From contig JANQLG010000014.1 in the NCBI GenBank assembly GCA_028280715.1, forward strand, positions 1 through 64,000: 64,000 nucleotides of DNA, given 5' to 3'. Of this stretch, positions 8,173 to 18,697 are shown piece after piece. The position numbers were made by a program, and so were the translations under genes. Within the stretch, counting starts at the first letter, position 1. Each line of letters opens with the position of its first letter. The notes under the pieces were generated by a model that worked only from the letters and a program-made list of their open reading frames with translations, was not told the DNA's origin and did not search any database. This DNA comes from Spongiibacteraceae bacterium. Its GTDB lineage: Bacteria > Pseudomonadota > Gammaproteobacteria > Pseudomonadales > Dasaniaceae.

Positions 8173-8202
8173 CAAAAAAGGGCGACTCTCGTCACCCTTT
8201 TA
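8173..8202 (-). terminator. rho-independent terminator after fba
   Basis: Read on the minus strand, AAAGGGTGAC and GTCGCCCTTT form a stem with one mismatch and a 4-base loop, followed by a T run. It lies 26 bases beyond the fba stop and before the hydrolase gene. Confidence 0.85.
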
Positions 8203-8227
8203 TTGTAGTCAATATTGGCAAAAAACC

Positions 8228-9292
8228 TTAATTGATTTTGGCATCCAGTTCACCACTTTCATAACGCTGGAACATGGCTTCCAACCCTACTGACTTAATT
8301 TTGTCAGCATTACCCGCTGTACCAAAAGCCTCATAACGAGCCACACAAATCGCTTTCATTTCTTTAATGGTTTGTGACAGGTATTTACGTGGATCAAACT
8401 CTGATTTATTTTCGGCCATGAATTTTCTAATCGCACCTGTTGATGCCAAACGCAAATCGGTATCAATGTTAACTTTACACACACCGTGTTTGATGCCTTC
8501 GACAATCTGCTCAACAGGAACACCGTAGGTCTCTGGTATCTCACCACCAAATTCGTTAATGATGGCTAGCCATTCCTGAGGCACTGATGAAGAACCGTGC
8601 ATAACCAAATGAGTCGATGGAATGCGCTCATGGATAGCTCTAATACGATCAATCGCCAAAATATCGCCTGTGGGCGGGCGAGTAAATTTGTAAGCGCCGT
8701 GACTGGTGCCACAGGCAATGGCCAATGCATCGACATTGGTTTTCTTAACAAAGTCGGCAGCTTCTTCCGGATCAGTTAGCAACTGGTCGTGGGACAATGT
8801 CCCTTCGGCACCAACACCATCTTCTTCGCCGGCCTGGCCGGTTTCGAGTGAACCCAGGCAGCCCAACTCACCTTCTACTGATACACCACAGGCATGCGCC
8901 ATCTCCACGGTTTGGCGTGTGACATCGACATTGTATTCATAACTAGACGGGGTTTTGCCGTCGCTCTCCAATGAACCATCCATCATTACCGAGGAAAAAC
9001 CCAATTGAATAGAACGCTGACATACTGAAGGGCTGGTGCCGTGATCCTGATGCATAACAACAGGAATTTCAGGAAACTCTTCTATCGCCGCCAAAATCAT
9101 ATGGCGCAGAAAAGGCGCACCGGCATATTTTCTCGCGCCGGCTGACGCCTGCATGATGACCGGACTATTAGTTTCGCGCGCCGCTTCCATAATCGCACGC
9201 GTTTGCTCCAGGTTGTTGACGTTAAATGCGGGGACGCCGTAGTCGTGCTCAGCGGCATGATCCAATAATTGACGCATGGATACTAGTGGCAT
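8228..9292 (-). CDS. fba: class II fructose-bisphosphate aldolase
   Basis: A 354-residue zinc-dependent aldolase interconverting fructose-1,6-bisphosphate with dihydroxyacetone phosphate and glyceraldehyde-3-phosphate. The metal-binding histidine motif VVMHQDHG (about 76-83), the acidic [15 protein letters not shown] and VMHGSSS are all present, and the length fits the class II group also used in Calvin-type organisms and pseudomonads. The start has AAGGGAG upstream. It is the last gene of tkt-epd-pgk-fba, with 125 bases separating it from pgk and a terminator behind it. Confidence 0.96.
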   Translation of the reverse strand: MPLVSMRQLLDHAAEHDYGVPAFNVNNLEQTRAIMEAARETNSPVIMQASAGARKYAGAPFLRHMILAAIEEFPEIPVVMHQDHGTSPSVCQRSIQLGFSSVMMDGSLESDGKTPSSYEYNVDVTRQTVEMAHACGVSVEGELGCLGSLETGQAGEEDGVGAEGTLSHDQLLTDPEEAADFVKKTNVDALAIACGTSHGAYKFTRPPTGDILAIDRIRAIHERIPSTHLVMHGSSSVPQEWLAIINEFGGEIPETYGVPVEQIVEGIKHGVCKVNIDTDLRLASTGAIRKFMAENKSEFDPRKYLSQTIKEMKAICVARYEAFGTAGNADKIKSVGLEAMFQRYESGELDAKIN

Positions 9293-9303
9293 GGGATTCT
9301 CCC

Positions 9304-9335
9304 TTGTTTATCTCGTTACTTGTTTAACTCGTTAA
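9304..9335 (+). repeat. 16-bp tandem duplication upstream of fba
   Basis: TTGTTTATCTCGTTAC (9304-9319) is followed directly by TTGTTTAACTCGTTAA (9320-9335), 14 of 16 bases identical. It lies just upstream of the fba ribosome-binding site in the pgk-fba gap. Confidence 0.75.
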
Positions 9336-9417
9336 AAGTCTCAACAATAGTTAAATTAATGATGCAAGTAATCCGTTTTTACTGACACCATTAACTCTTG
9401 GCTTTTTACTATGCTCT

Positions 9418-10596
9418 TTACTTCGCCCGTTCTTGCGCTCTGTCCTGCAAGATAGCAACGGCAGGCAAGGTTTTACCTTCTACATATTCCAGAAAAGCAC
9501 CACCACCTGTAGAAATATAGGAAACTTTATCGGCAATACCGTATTTATCAATCGCTGCCAGCGTATCGCCACCGCCTGCGACAGAAAATCCTGCGCTTTC
9601 TGCGATCGCTTCACTCAACGCTTGTGTACCAGCTCCAAATTGATCAAATTCAAATACACCAACGGGACCATTCCACAAAATAGTCTTGGCATTTTTAAGT
9701 ATCTCGGCCATTTGTGCCGCAGCGTCTGGACCGATATCAAAAATCATATCATCATCGGCAACATCATCCGCTGACTTTAATTCAGCTGCTGCAGATTCTG
9801 AAAATTCTTTGCCAGTAACAACATCAGCAGGCACAGGAATTTCGGTTTTTTCCATTAGTGCCTTAGCGTTATCAATTAAGTCTGCTTCGTAGAGTGACTT
9901 ACCTACTGGCTTACCACTGGCCGCCAAAAATGTATTGGCGATGCCACCACCAACAATTAACTGGTCTACTACATCGGATAAGGTTTCCAGCACTGTCAGT
10001 TTGGTGGAAACTTTTGAACCCCCTACAATTGCAACCATTGGACGTTCAGGTTTGGCTAACGCTTTTCCTAAGGCATCCAATTCAGCTGCTAATAACGGCC
10101 CGGCACAGGCAACATCAGCAAACTTCGCCACGCCATGCGTCGAAGCTTGAGCACGATGCGCAGTACCAAAGGCATCCATCACGAAAATATCGCACAGCGA
10201 CGCATAGGCTTTCGATAATGTTTCATCATCTTTTTTCTCGCCGGGATTAAAGCGCACGTTTTCCAACAGCACCAACTGCCCTTCGGCAACCTCAGCCCCG
10301 TGCTGCCAGTCTTTAACAACGGGCACATCACAACCTAATAATTCAGCCAGATGAGAAGCAACAGGCTGCATGGAAAATTCTTCGGCATATTCACCTTCAG
10401 TGGGGCGGCCTAAATGCGACATCACAATCACCTTGGCGCCGGCTTGCAGTGCATGCTGGATGGTTGGCAGTGCTGCACGAATACGGGCATCACTGGTCAC
10501 CTTGCCGTCCTTTACTGGCACGTTTAAATCTTCTCGGATCAATACGCGCTTGCCGGCGAGATCCAGGTCAGTCATTTTGATTACAGCTGCAGCCAT
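9418..10596 (-). CDS. pgk: phosphoglycerate kinase
   Basis: A 392-residue glycolytic and gluconeogenic kinase exchanging phosphate between 1,3-bisphosphoglycerate and ADP. The N-terminal substrate region shows [24 protein letters not shown] and [11 protein letters not shown]; the nucleotide half shows [16 protein letters not shown] and the C-terminal GGGDT and STGGGAFLE loops. The frame is open to 10653, but the ATG at 10596 is preferred: a purine-rich GAGAGA lies about 9 bases before it and the upstream 19 residues look non-coding and touch epd. It sits 53 bases downstream of epd. Confidence 0.96.
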   Translation of the reverse strand: MAAAVIKMTDLDLAGKRVLIREDLNVPVKDGKVTSDARIRAALPTIQHALQAGAKVIVMSHLGRPTEGEYAEEFSMQPVASHLAELLGCDVPVVKDWQHGAEVAEGQLVLLENVRFNPGEKKDDETLSKAYASLCDIFVMDAFGTAHRAQASTHGVAKFADVACAGPLLAAELDALGKALAKPERPMVAIVGGSKVSTKLTVLETLSDVVDQLIVGGGIANTFLAASGKPVGKSLYEADLIDNAKALMEKTEIPVPADVVTGKEFSESAAAELKSADDVADDDMIFDIGPDAAAQMAEILKNAKTILWNGPVGVFEFDQFGAGTQALSEAIAESAGFSVAGGGDTLAAIDKYGIADKVSYISTGGGAFLEYVEGKTLPAVAILQDRAQERAK

Positions 10597-10649
10597 GGAG
10601 TTTGTCTCTCTTTTTCCTGAGTTTATGTCGTTAATTTTTGATGACGATG

Positions 10650-11702
10650 TCAATTCGTCTCAGTTAGCCAATAGTTGACGATATCCAGCATGCGATTGGC
10701 GTAAGCCCATTCATTATCAAACCACACCAGCACGTTGACGATTTGACCACTGACACGTGTCTGTCCTGCATCTACCACTCCGGATCGGGAATCGTGATTA
10801 AAATCGCAGGAAGCCAGGGGCTCGTCAGTCATTCCGAGGATGCCTATTAAGTCATTCTCGGCTGCCTCGCGCAACGCATTATTAACACTTTGCACATCGA
10901 CTGAAGACTTGACCATAGCCGATAATTCCATCGCCGAAACATTGAGTGTTGGCACTCGCAAAGCGCGCGACGAGAACTTGCCCTCCAGCTCAGGTATTAC
11001 TCGACCTATGCCATAAGCCAGACTGGTATCGACTGGAATAATCGAGTGCGAGGCGGCACGGGTCTTTCTCAGATCAGTATGGTGATAGGCGTCGATAACC
11101 GGCTGATCATGCATGGCTGAATGAATGGTGGTTGTAACGCCAGATTCAATACCAAAGCTACGGTGTAAAACGGCCATTACTGGAGTAATACAATTACTGG
11201 TACAGGAAGCCGCCGACGCAATGCTATCGTCCACCGTTAATGTCTGCTGATTTAAACCCCAGACAATCGCCTTTAAAGTCTGCTCACCGGGCTGGGACAA
11301 CAACACTTTATTTGCACCTGCCTGTTGATGTAGGCGCAACTCTTCAATACCTGAATACTGGCCACTGCACTCCAGCACAATATCGACATCTTGCTGCGTC
11401 CAATCCAGTTGAGTCAGTGATTCGTAATGCGTGATAGCTATCTCATCGCCGTTAATAGTCAGTCTGTTATCACCAGCTGACACATCAGCAGGAAAACGAC
11501 CGTGGGTGCTATCGTACTTGGTAAGGTGGGCGATGGTGGCCAGATCTGCTGGCTCATTGATTGCAACGACTTGTAATCTGTCACCAAGATGCGACTCGTA
11601 AAGCGCGCGCAAAACACAGCGGCCAATGCGACCAAAACCATTGATGGCTATTCGCACTGGCCGGGATAAGGGTGTAGTAGGTTGCTGGCCGGACACACTC
11701 AT
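10650..11702 (-). CDS. epd: erythrose-4-phosphate dehydrogenase (GAPDH family)
   Basis: A 350-residue GAPDH-fold NAD enzyme. The Rossmann motif INGFGRIGR is near the start, and the catalytic Cys is in SCTSNC. Epd-specific features are [20 protein letters not shown] and [17 protein letters not shown], so oxidation of erythrose-4-phosphate to 4-phosphoerythronate (the first step of pyridoxal phosphate synthesis) is more likely than glycolytic GAPDH. A tkt-epd-pgk-fba order is typical for epd. The ATG at 11702 has GAGG 7 bases upstream; a GTG one codon earlier is possible. Pairing with transketolase, which makes erythrose-4-phosphate, is metabolically sensible. Confidence 0.88.
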   Translation of the reverse strand: MSVSGQQPTTPLSRPVRIAINGFGRIGRCVLRALYESHLGDRLQVVAINEPADLATIAHLTKYDSTHGRFPADVSAGDNRLTINGDEIAITHYESLTQLDWTQQDVDIVLECSGQYSGIEELRLHQQAGANKVLLSQPGEQTLKAIVWGLNQQTLTVDDSIASAASCTSNCITPVMAVLHRSFGIESGVTTTIHSAMHDQPVIDAYHHTDLRKTRAASHSIIPVDTSLAYGIGRVIPELEGKFSSRALRVPTLNVSAMELSAMVKSSVDVQSVNNALREAAENDLIGILGMTDEPLASCDFNHDSRSGVVDAGQTRVSGQIVNVLVWFDNEWAYANRMLDIVNYWLTETN

Positions 11703-11726
11703 CACCCGGCCTCGCTGAGACAGAAA

Positions 11727-13727
11727 TTAAACGTCCAGACAATCTTCAACGGCAGCTACCACATTGGTCACGGTGAAACCGAAATGTTCCATCAAATCCT
11801 TCGCTGGAGCCGATTCGCCAAAGGAATCCATGCCCACAATGCGACCGTCGATACCCACATATTTGTACCAGAAGTCGCGGTGACCTGCTTCAACAGCTAC
11901 TCTGGCGAGCACATCGCTGGGTAATACCGATTCGCGGTACAGCACGTCTTGCTGATCAAACACGGTGGTCGATGGCATAGATACCACTCGTACCTTGCGA
12001 CCTGACTGCTCTAACTCGGTCTTGGCATCGATCGCCAACTGTACTTCTGAACCAGTGGCAATCAGGATTGCATCCGGATCACCCTCGCAATCGCTAAGCA
12101 CATAACCACCGCGCGCAATATCGGCAACCTGTTGTTCTGTACGCTGCTGGTGAGCCAAACCCTGACGGGAGAAAATTAACGCGGAGGGACCATCGATATA
12201 TTCCAATGCCTCTTTCCAACTAACGGCTGACTCTACAGTGTCACAGGGGCGCCAAATGTGGAGGTTCGGTGTAGCACGTAGTGCTGTCATTTGCTCCACA
12301 GGCTGGTGAGTAGGGCCGTCTTCACCCAAGCCAATAGAATCGTGGGTGTAAACCAGAATTGAACGCTGCTTCATCAACGCTGCCATACGCACAGCATTAC
12401 GCGCGTATTCCATAAACATAAGGAAGGTGGCACCGTAAGGTACGAAGCCGCCATGTAGAGCGATGCCGTTCATAATGGCGGTCATCCCGAATTCACGTAC
12501 GCCATAGAACAGGTAGTTGCCGCTGGCATCATCAGCCGTTACGCCCTTAGAGCCACTCCATAAGGTCAGATTGGAGCCAGCTAAATCCGCTGAGCCACCC
12601 AACAGCTCTGGCAACAGCGGGCCAAAGGTATTCAAACAGTTTTGTGAAGCTTTACGCGAAGCGACAACAGCACCCTCTTCCTGCAATTTGGCAATGTAAG
12701 CATTGGCATCGGCTTCGAAGGTTTCAGGCAAGTCACCCGCCAGACGGCGCGCATATTCCACTGCCAAATCAGGATGGGCTTCAGCATAGGCATCGAAGCG
12801 CTCATTCCATTCAGCTTCCAGAGCAGCGCCTTTTTCTTTGGCGCTCCAGCCACCGTATACATCACTGGGGACAAAGAAGGGGCCATGGTCCCAACCAATG
12901 GTTTCACGTACCAAGGCAACCTCATCAGCACCTAAAGGCGCGCCGTGGCATTCTTCTTTACCTTGTTTGTTGGGAGAACCCTTACCGATGACAGTTTTGC
13001 AGCAGATGATGGTCGGTCGAGAGGTATCGGCACGCGCCGCTTCAATGGCCTCAATAATGGCATTGCTGTCATGACCATCGACATTGGAAATTACCTGCCA
13101 GCCATAGGCCTCAAAGCGCTTGGGTGTATCGTCGGTAAACCAACCTTCAACTTCACCATCGATGGAAATGCCGTTGTCATCGTAAAAACAAATCAATTTA
13201 CCCAGGCCCAGGGTACCTGCTAGCGAACAGGCCTCGTGGGAGATACCTTCCATTAAACATCCGTCGCCCAGGAAGGTATAAGTGTAATGATCGACTATGT
13301 CATGCCCTTCCTGGTTAAATTGCGCTGCCAACACTTTTTCAGCAACAGCCATACCCACCGCATTGGTAACGCCCTGTCCGAGAGGGCCTGTGGTGGTTTC
13401 AACACCCGGCGCATAACCGTATTCCGGGTGGCCTGGAGTTTTTGAATGCAGTTGGCGGAAGTTTTTCAGCTCCTCAATCGGCAGATCGTAGCCAGTCAAA
13501 TGCAGCAGCGAATACAGCAGCATGGAGCCGTGGCCATTGGATAACACGAAACGATCACGATCAGCCCAGTTGGGATTGGCAGGGTTGTGGCGCAGATAAT
13601 CGTTCCACAATACCTCTGCAATATCGGCCATACCCATAGGGGCGCCGGGATGGCCACTTTTGGCTTGTTGCACAGCATCCATACTGAGCGCGCGGATGGC
13701 GTTAGCTAATTCGCTGCGAGAAGGCAT
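11727..13727 (-). CDS. tkt: transketolase
   Basis: A 666-residue thiamine diphosphate enzyme moving two-carbon units in the pentose phosphate pathway. The cofactor motif runs from GDGCLMEG (about 154) to the asparagine of [10 protein letters not shown]; His residues near the N-terminus ([24 protein letters not shown]) and the pyrimidine domain ([35 protein letters not shown]) are intact. The length is normal. The ATG at 13727 has AGGAG 8 bases upstream. It is the first gene of the minus-strand carbon cluster and divergent from the methionine-cycle operon. Confidence 0.97.
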   Translation of the reverse strand: MPSRSELANAIRALSMDAVQQAKSGHPGAPMGMADIAEVLWNDYLRHNPANPNWADRDRFVLSNGHGSMLLYSLLHLTGYDLPIEELKNFRQLHSKTPGHPEYGYAPGVETTTGPLGQGVTNAVGMAVAEKVLAAQFNQEGHDIVDHYTYTFLGDGCLMEGISHEACSLAGTLGLGKLICFYDDNGISIDGEVEGWFTDDTPKRFEAYGWQVISNVDGHDSNAIIEAIEAARADTSRPTIICCKTVIGKGSPNKQGKEECHGAPLGADEVALVRETIGWDHGPFFVPSDVYGGWSAKEKGAALEAEWNERFDAYAEAHPDLAVEYARRLAGDLPETFEADANAYIAKLQEEGAVVASRKASQNCLNTFGPLLPELLGGSADLAGSNLTLWSGSKGVTADDASGNYLFYGVREFGMTAIMNGIALHGGFVPYGATFLMFMEYARNAVRMAALMKQRSILVYTHDSIGLGEDGPTHQPVEQMTALRATPNLHIWRPCDTVESAVSWKEALEYIDGPSALIFSRQGLAHQQRTEQQVADIARGGYVLSDCEGDPDAILIATGSEVQLAIDAKTELEQSGRKVRVVSMPSTTVFDQQDVLYRESVLPSDVLARVAVEAGHRDFWYKYVGIDGRIVGMDSFGESAPAKDLMEHFGFTVTNVVAAVEDCLDV

Positions 13728-13833
13728 TCATGTAACTCCTAAAAGAAGGGGACGGAAAAAAGGCGGCTATTGTCCCCTACCAGCGCGACAACGGCAATTG
13801 CTGATCACAAAAAAATCAACGTTCAAGCCTCTA

Positions 13834-13940
13834 TTTACCTTATCTGGCTCAGGCTGTTACCTCATCTGCTCAAGCCCTTAATCTCATCTGGCCCAGGTTG
13901 TTATTTCATCTAGCCTAGGCAGCTTATCTGGCTCGGACTT
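13834..13940 (+). repeat. about five degenerate copies of a ~22-bp unit
   Basis: The core TTATCTGGCTCAGG recurs in altered form (CTCATCTGCTCAAG, CTCATCTGGCCCAGG, TTCATCTAGCCTAGG, TTATCTGGCTCGG) at a period of 21-23 bases across the tkt/regulator intergenic gap. Copies diverge by several bases, so the array is older than the near-identical duplications by serA. It sits immediately upstream of the palindromic operator. Confidence 0.8.
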
Positions 13941-13960
13941 CAATTTCTGAAAACAATTCA

Positions 13961-13990
13961 CATCTATATCGAAATATTTTGATATAGATG
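13961..13990 (+). promoter_or_regulatory. palindromic operator of the ArsR-type methionine-cycle regulator
   Basis: CATCTATATC and GATATAGATG form perfect 10-base arms around an AT-rich 10-base centre that also pairs except for one position, making a 30-bp near-perfect palindrome. It ends 25 bases before the ATG of the ArsR-methyltransferase gene, so autoregulation and control of the downstream metK-sahH-metF genes are likely. ArsR-family SahR regulators of the S-adenosylmethionine cycle are known in Proteobacteria; that this is such a site is inference. Confidence 0.8.
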
Positions 13991-14015
13991 TTTGCTGCTG
14001 TTAGACTCGACCGCC

Positions 14016-15005
14016 ATGACTAATCAAGCAACTGTTCTTCATCCGCAGCATTCCGACTCGGAGGCACTACTAGCCCTGTGCAAAGCCAGTGCTGATCAGT
14101 TGCGCCTGGATATCCTTAGGGTGCTGAGCAGGGATTCCTACGGCGTTATGGAGCTATGCCAGATCTTCGACTGTAAACAGTCTGGCATGAGCCACCACTT
14201 GAAGATTCTCGCCAATGCCGGATTACTCACCACTCGCCGAGAGGGTAACTCTATTTTCTACCGCCGCGCACATCGCGATATCGATGACCAGCTGAGCCCA
14301 CTGCAAAGCGCTTTACACAAAATCATTGATCAACAATCATTGCCGGCCTCCCTGGAGAAAAACATTGCTTTGGTTCAACAGGAACGGGCTGCCAATTCAC
14401 AGGCTTTTTTCAGCAACAATACCGACAAGTTTCAGGAACAACAGGAGCAAATCGCTGCCTACGACGTCTACGCACCCAACGCTGTAGAATTGTTAATGCT
14501 GTCTATCCAGGGCAAACCCACAGAGCTCGTGTTGGAAGTCGGACCGGGCGAAGGTGAATTTCTCACCGAGTTATCACCGCGCTTTGATCAAGTCATTGCC
14601 CTCGACAACTCAGCCCAAATGTTAGAAAAGGCACAAAACAAGGCACACGAGCACGACCTGTCTAATATTCATTTTATGCATGGCGACACCAAGCATGCAC
14701 AACTGCCTACCGGTAGCATGGACTGCGTCGTCATTAATATGGTGCTTCACCATGTGCCATCCCCCGCAGAGATTTTTTTTGATATTGCTGGGTTAATCAA
14801 ACCAAAGGGCACATTGCTAATCACCGACCTGTGTCACCACGACCAGGATTGGGCGCGAAACTCCTGCGGCGACTTATGGCTGGGCTTCGAACCAGAAGAT
14901 TTAACTCAATGGGCCTGTGAAGCCGGTTTTAAAACTGGTGAAAATATTTATTTGGCACAGCGAAATGGTTTTCGCGTGCAGATCAGACAATTCATCAAAC
15001 TTTAG
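14016..15005 (+). CDS. ArsR-family regulator fused to a SAM-dependent methyltransferase (SahR-like)
   Basis: A 329-residue two-domain protein. Residues about 10-95 are an ArsR winged helix (GVMELCQIFDCKQSGMSHHL, then TTRREGNSIFYRR), without obvious metal-binding cysteine pairs. Residues about 140-329 are a class I methyltransferase domain with motif I EVGPGEGEF and an acidic ribose-binding residue in IALDNSA. A regulator that binds S-adenosylmethionine or S-adenosylhomocysteine through this domain would suit its place immediately before metK, sahH and metF. The ATG at 14016 is preferred; a TTG at 13992 would also be in frame but abuts the operator. Neither has a good Shine-Dalgarno sequence. 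Ligand and targets are inferred. Confidence 0.88.
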   Translation: MTNQATVLHPQHSDSEALLALCKASADQLRLDILRVLSRDSYGVMELCQIFDCKQSGMSHHLKILANAGLLTTRREGNSIFYRRAHRDIDDQLSPLQSALHKIIDQQSLPASLEKNIALVQQERAANSQAFFSNNTDKFQEQQEQIAAYDVYAPNAVELLMLSIQGKPTELVLEVGPGEGEFLTELSPRFDQVIALDNSAQMLEKAQNKAHEHDLSNIHFMHGDTKHAQLPTGSMDCVVINMVLHHVPSPAEIFFDIAGLIKPKGTLLITDLCHHDQDWARNSCGDLWLGFEPEDLTQWACEAGFKTGENIYLAQRNGFRVQIRQFIKL

Positions 15006-15058
15006 TCGCTGCCTAGACACAACAACGTAGACGCAGCATAAAACAAGAGGATTTTTAC

Positions 15059-16276
15059 ATGTCAGAATATTCCGTTTTTACTTCAGAATCTGTTTCTGAA
15101 GGCCACCCCGATAAAATGGCTGATCAGATTTCTGATGCGGTACTAGACGCCATTATTGCTCGCGACAAAATGGCTCGTGTAGCCGTGGAAACCATGGTGA
15201 AAACCGGCATGGCAATTGTCGCTGGCGAAGTGACTACGTCCTGCTATGTTGATTTAGAAGATATTATTCGCGATGTGATCACAGACATTGGCTACGATAG
15301 CTCAGCAGTAGGTTTTGACGGTGCCAGCTGTGCCGTTCTCAATGCTATTGGTAAACAATCTGTCGATATCAATATGGGTGTCGATCGCGCCAAACCAGAA
15401 GATCAGGGAGCTGGTGACCAAGGCTTGATGTTCGGTTACGCAACCAATGAAACGGAAACATTGATGCCGGCAGCAGTGTATTACTCGCACCGCCTAGTTG
15501 AGCGCCAGGCCAAATTGCGCAAAGAAGGCGTATTGCCCTGGTTGCGTCCGGATGCAAAATCTCAGGTTAGCCTGCGCTATGAAAATGGTAAGCCAGTGGC
15601 CATTGATGCAGTGGTACTTTCGACCCAGCACGACCCAGAGATCACTTTAGAAGATCTACGCGAAGCAGTATTGGAAAATATCATCTTGCCGGTACTGCCT
15701 GCTGAGTGGTTGCATGAAGACACGCTTTACCATATCAACCCCACCGGCAACTTTGTCATCGGTGGCCCTGTGGGCGACTGTGGTTTAACTGGTCGTAAAA
15801 TTATTGTTGATACCTACGGCGGCATGGCTCGTCATGGTGGCGGCGCTTTCTCCGGCAAAGACCCTTCTAAGGTTGACCGCTCTGCCGCTTACGCAGGTCG
15901 TTATGTCGCAAAGAATGTTGTTGCTGCTGGCTTAGCTGATCGCTGTGAGATTCAGGTATCTTATGCTATCGGTGTTGCGGAGCCGACTTCTATTTCGGTT
16001 AACACTTTTGGCACTGGAACTGTTTCAGATGACAAACTGATTGAAGCTATTCGCCAGGTCTTTGACCTACGCCCTTACGGCATCACCAGTATGTTAGACC
16101 TGCAGCATCCAATGTACCAGTTAACAGCAGCCTATGGTCACTTCGGTCGCGAACCCATTGAACATACCTACGAATGGACCAACGAAAATGGCGAAAAACA
16201 ATCGGATACCTTTACCGCCTTTAGCTGGGAAAAAACTGACAAGGTAGATGAACTGAAAGCAGCTATTAGCGCATAA
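15059..16276 (+). CDS. metK: S-adenosylmethionine synthetase
   Basis: A 405-residue enzyme making S-adenosylmethionine from methionine and [22 protein letters not shown] near the N-terminus, the flexible-loop motif [12 protein letters not shown] and the P-loop-like [20 protein letters not shown] are complete. An AGAGGA ribosome-binding site precedes the ATG. It follows the ArsR-methyltransferase gene by 53 bases and precedes sahH, so it probably belongs to the same regulated transcript. Confidence 0.97.
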   Translation: MSEYSVFTSESVSEGHPDKMADQISDAVLDAIIARDKMARVAVETMVKTGMAIVAGEVTTSCYVDLEDIIRDVITDIGYDSSAVGFDGASCAVLNAIGKQSVDINMGVDRAKPEDQGAGDQGLMFGYATNETETLMPAAVYYSHRLVERQAKLRKEGVLPWLRPDAKSQVSLRYENGKPVAIDAVVLSTQHDPEITLEDLREAVLENIILPVLPAEWLHEDTLYHINPTGNFVIGGPVGDCGLTGRKIIVDTYGGMARHGGGAFSGKDPSKVDRSAAYAGRYVAKNVVAAGLADRCEIQVSYAIGVAEPTSISVNTFGTGTVSDDKLIEAIRQVFDLRPYGITSMLDLQHPMYQLTAAYGHFGREPIEHTYEWTNENGEKQSDTFTAFSWEKTDKVDELKAAISA

Positions 16277-16369
16277 ATAAACGTTGGATACCTTAAACCA
16301 GATATCCGAATCATTTTACATGACTAGCGTCTGACCTCCGATGTCCGACCAATCCAAAGGATTAACACT

Positions 16370-17758
16370 ATGAGCACCGCAGAAAAAATTGAAACCACTG
16401 ACTATAAAGTCGCCGATATTTCACTAGCCGATTGGGGGCGTAAAGAACTCTCTATTGCCGAAGGCGAAATGCCTGCATTAATGGCACTGCGCACAAAATA
16501 CAGCGCCAGTAAGCCTCTTGCTGGAGCTAAAGTTCTCGGCTGTATTCATATGACCATTCAAACGGGTGTATTAATCGAAACATTAATTGAACTAGGCGCG
16601 GAAGTACGCTGGTCATCCTGTAATATTTTCTCTACTCAGGATCATGCTGCAGCTGCCATTGCCGCCGCTGGCGTACCGGTATTTGCCTGGAAAGGTGAAA
16701 CCGAAGAAGAGTACGATTGGTGCATCGAACAAACTATTTTGAAGGATGGTAAGCCCTGGGATGCAAACATGGTATTGGATGACGGTGGCGATCTGACCCA
16801 GATGCTACATGAAAAATATCCCGCCATGCTCGATAACATTCACGGCATTACCGAAGAAACAACAACAGGCGTACACCGCCTACAGGAAATGTTAGATAGC
16901 GGCGAGTTAAAAGTGCCTGCTGTTAATGTTAACGACTCCGTTACCAAATCAAAAAATGACAACAAATATGGTTGTCGCCATTCACTGAACGATGCCATCA
17001 AGCGCGGCACCGATCACCTGATGGCCGGCAAGAAAGCACTGGTTATCGGTTACGGTGATGTAGGTAAGGGCTCAGCACAGTCTTTACGTCAGGAAGGCAT
17101 GATTGTTCGCGTCAGCGAGATTGATCCGATCTGTGCCATGCAGGCCTGCATGGACGGATTTGAAGTTGTATCGCCTTATATCAATGGTGTTAATAACGGT
17201 AGTGAAGACTGTATTGACAAGACGCTGATGGATACTACCGACCTTATTGTTACCACTACAGGCAACTACAATGTCTGCGACTCCAATATGTTAAAAGCAT
17301 TAAAATCCGGCGCCGTAGTATGTAATATCGGCCACTTCGATAATGAAATTGATACAGCATTTATGCGTAAAAACTGGGAGTGGGAAGAAGTTAAACCCCA
17401 AGTACATAAAGTCTACCGTGATGTGGCAAACAACGATCACTTGATTCTCTTGTCAGAGGGCCGCTTAGTGAACCTGGGTAACGCCACCGGTCACCCCTCT
17501 CGGATTATGGACGGTTCTTTTGCTAATCAGGTACTGGCACAAATTTATTTGTACGAGCGCAAATTCGCCAATCTTGAAGCAGAATTAAGGCCTGGTGCGA
17601 TTACACTGGAGGTACTACCAAAGAAACTAGATGAAGAAGTTGCGGCACATATGGTAGGCGGTTTTGGTGGCGTGATCACCCAGCTGACTCAGGAGCAGGC
17701 CGACTACATCAATGTTTCAGTTGATGGCCCATACAAAGTCGAAACATATAAATATTAA
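16370..17758 (+). CDS. sahH: S-adenosylhomocysteine hydrolase
   Basis: A 462-residue NAD-dependent enzyme splitting S-adenosylhomocysteine, the inhibitory product of methyl transfer, to adenosine and homocysteine. [13 protein letters not shown], the active-site [19 protein letters not shown] and the NAD loop [14 protein letters not shown] are present, as is the C-terminal [10 protein letters not shown] tail that completes the neighbouring subunit's NAD pocket. The length fits the longer bacterial form. AAAGGA lies before the ATG. No SAH riboswitch is visible in the 93-base gap after metK, so control probably comes from the upstream operator. Confidence 0.97.
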   Translation: MSTAEKIETTDYKVADISLADWGRKELSIAEGEMPALMALRTKYSASKPLAGAKVLGCIHMTIQTGVLIETLIELGAEVRWSSCNIFSTQDHAAAAIAAAGVPVFAWKGETEEEYDWCIEQTILKDGKPWDANMVLDDGGDLTQMLHEKYPAMLDNIHGITEETTTGVHRLQEMLDSGELKVPAVNVNDSVTKSKNDNKYGCRHSLNDAIKRGTDHLMAGKKALVIGYGDVGKGSAQSLRQEGMIVRVSEIDPICAMQACMDGFEVVSPYINGVNNGSEDCIDKTLMDTTDLIVTTTGNYNVCDSNMLKALKSGAVVCNIGHFDNEIDTAFMRKNWEWEEVKPQVHKVYRDVANNDHLILLSEGRLVNLGNATGHPSRIMDGSFANQVLAQIYLYERKFANLEAELRPGAITLEVLPKKLDEEVAAHMVGGFGGVITQLTQEQADYINVSVDGPYKVETYKY

Positions 17759-17768
17759 TCTATAAAAA

Positions 17769-17790
17769 AGGGTGGGCTTAAGCTCACCCT
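17769..17790 (-). terminator. hairpin between sahH and metF, oriented as a minus-strand terminator
   Basis: AGGGTGGGCTT and AAGCTCACCCT form an almost perfect stem. On the plus strand it is not followed by a T run, but on the minus strand the stem is followed by TTTTTTAT. It may limit antisense transcription, or act as a processing or attenuating hairpin that tunes metF relative to sahH; its 3' end lies 15 bases before the metF ATG. Confidence 0.5.
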
Positions 17791-17804
17791 ACAGGCTTAC
17801 ATTC

Positions 17805-18635
17805 ATGAGCGATAACAAACGCTTTAGCTTTGAATTTTTTCCTCCCAAAACGGATGCAGGGAGAGAAAAACTAAAAACTGTACGTGCTGAATTGAATAAA
17901 CTCGGCCCGGACTTTTTTTCTGTTACCTATGGTGCAGGCGGTTCAACCCGCGACAATACCAAGGGCATTGTTTTTGAAATGATTGCTGACGGTATTGCCA
18001 CAGCACCTCATCTGTCTTTTGGCGGCGATGATGAAACATCAATGCTGAATTTACTCAATGAATACAAACAAGCTGGCGTGACACGCATTGTCGCATTGCG
18101 CGGTGACCTGCCTTCGGGCATGGGGGCGCAGCGCCTGGTTTACGCTGAAGAACTGGTGCAATTTATTCGCGAGAATACCGGTGATCATTTTCATCTGGAA
18201 GTAGCGGCATATCCCGAAGTTCATCCAGACGCACCCAGCTATGAAAAAGATATTGAATATTTGAAGCGCAAACTGGATGCCGGTGCCAATAGTGCGATTA
18301 CTCAATATTTTTATAATCTGGATGCTTATCTTTATTTTATCGATCAATGCAACAAAGCAGGTATCGATAAACCTATCTATCCCGGCATTATGCCAATCAC
18401 GAATTATCAAAACCTGGCGCGTTTTTCAGCTAACTGCGGAGCAGAAATTCCACGCTGGCTGGCAAAAAAATTGGAATCATTCGGTGATGATAAAGAAAGT
18501 CTTGTCGCCTTTGGCTGTGATATTGTGACTAAACTCTGTGAGCAACTGCTGGAATCCGGAGCACCCGGCTTACACTTCTATACGATGAATCAAATTGAGC
18601 CGAATAAAACCATTTGGAAAAATCTAGGGTTGTGA
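17805..18635 (+). CDS. metF: 5,10-methylenetetrahydrofolate reductase
   Basis: A 276-residue flavoenzyme making 5-methyltetrahydrofolate, the methyl donor that regenerates methionine from homocysteine. FSFEFFPPKTDAGREKL carries the catalytic Glu, SVTYGAGGSTRD and ALRGDLPSG the FAD/folate contacts. The frame extends to a GTG at 17772, but that start would lie within the intergenic hairpin; the ATG at 17805 gives the normal N-terminus, though its Shine-Dalgarno (AGG) is poor. It completes the operon's methionine-regeneration branch. Confidence 0.95.
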   Translation: MSDNKRFSFEFFPPKTDAGREKLKTVRAELNKLGPDFFSVTYGAGGSTRDNTKGIVFEMIADGIATAPHLSFGGDDETSMLNLLNEYKQAGVTRIVALRGDLPSGMGAQRLVYAEELVQFIRENTGDHFHLEVAAYPEVHPDAPSYEKDIEYLKRKLDAGANSAITQYFYNLDAYLYFIDQCNKAGIDKPIYPGIMPITNYQNLARFSANCGAEIPRWLAKKLESFGDDKESLVAFGCDIVTKLCEQLLESGAPGLHFYTMNQIEPNKTIWKNLGL

Positions 18636-18652
18636 TCCTTAAGGAGATAAAA

Positions 18653-18697
18653 GTGTTACAACCAGCTTCTATCGCTGTTTTTAGTTTTGGACACTAA
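18653..18697 (+). CDS. 14-codon leader ORF overlapping the rsmE start
   Basis: A GTG preceded by a strong AAGGAG (18641-18646) 6 bases upstream opens a 14-codon frame, MLQPASIAVFSFGH, whose TAA shares its last A with the ATG of rsmE (TAATG). rsmE itself has no ribosome-binding site at the expected distance. This is the classic layout for translational coupling: ribosomes load on the leader and re-initiate on rsmE. The peptide's own role is unknown. Confidence 0.6.
   Translation: MLQPASIAVFSFGH

Noticed and set aside
16277..16369. SAH riboswitch upstream of sahH
   Set aside because: The 93-base gap lacks the conserved SAH aptamer core and a matching pseudoknot arrangement.
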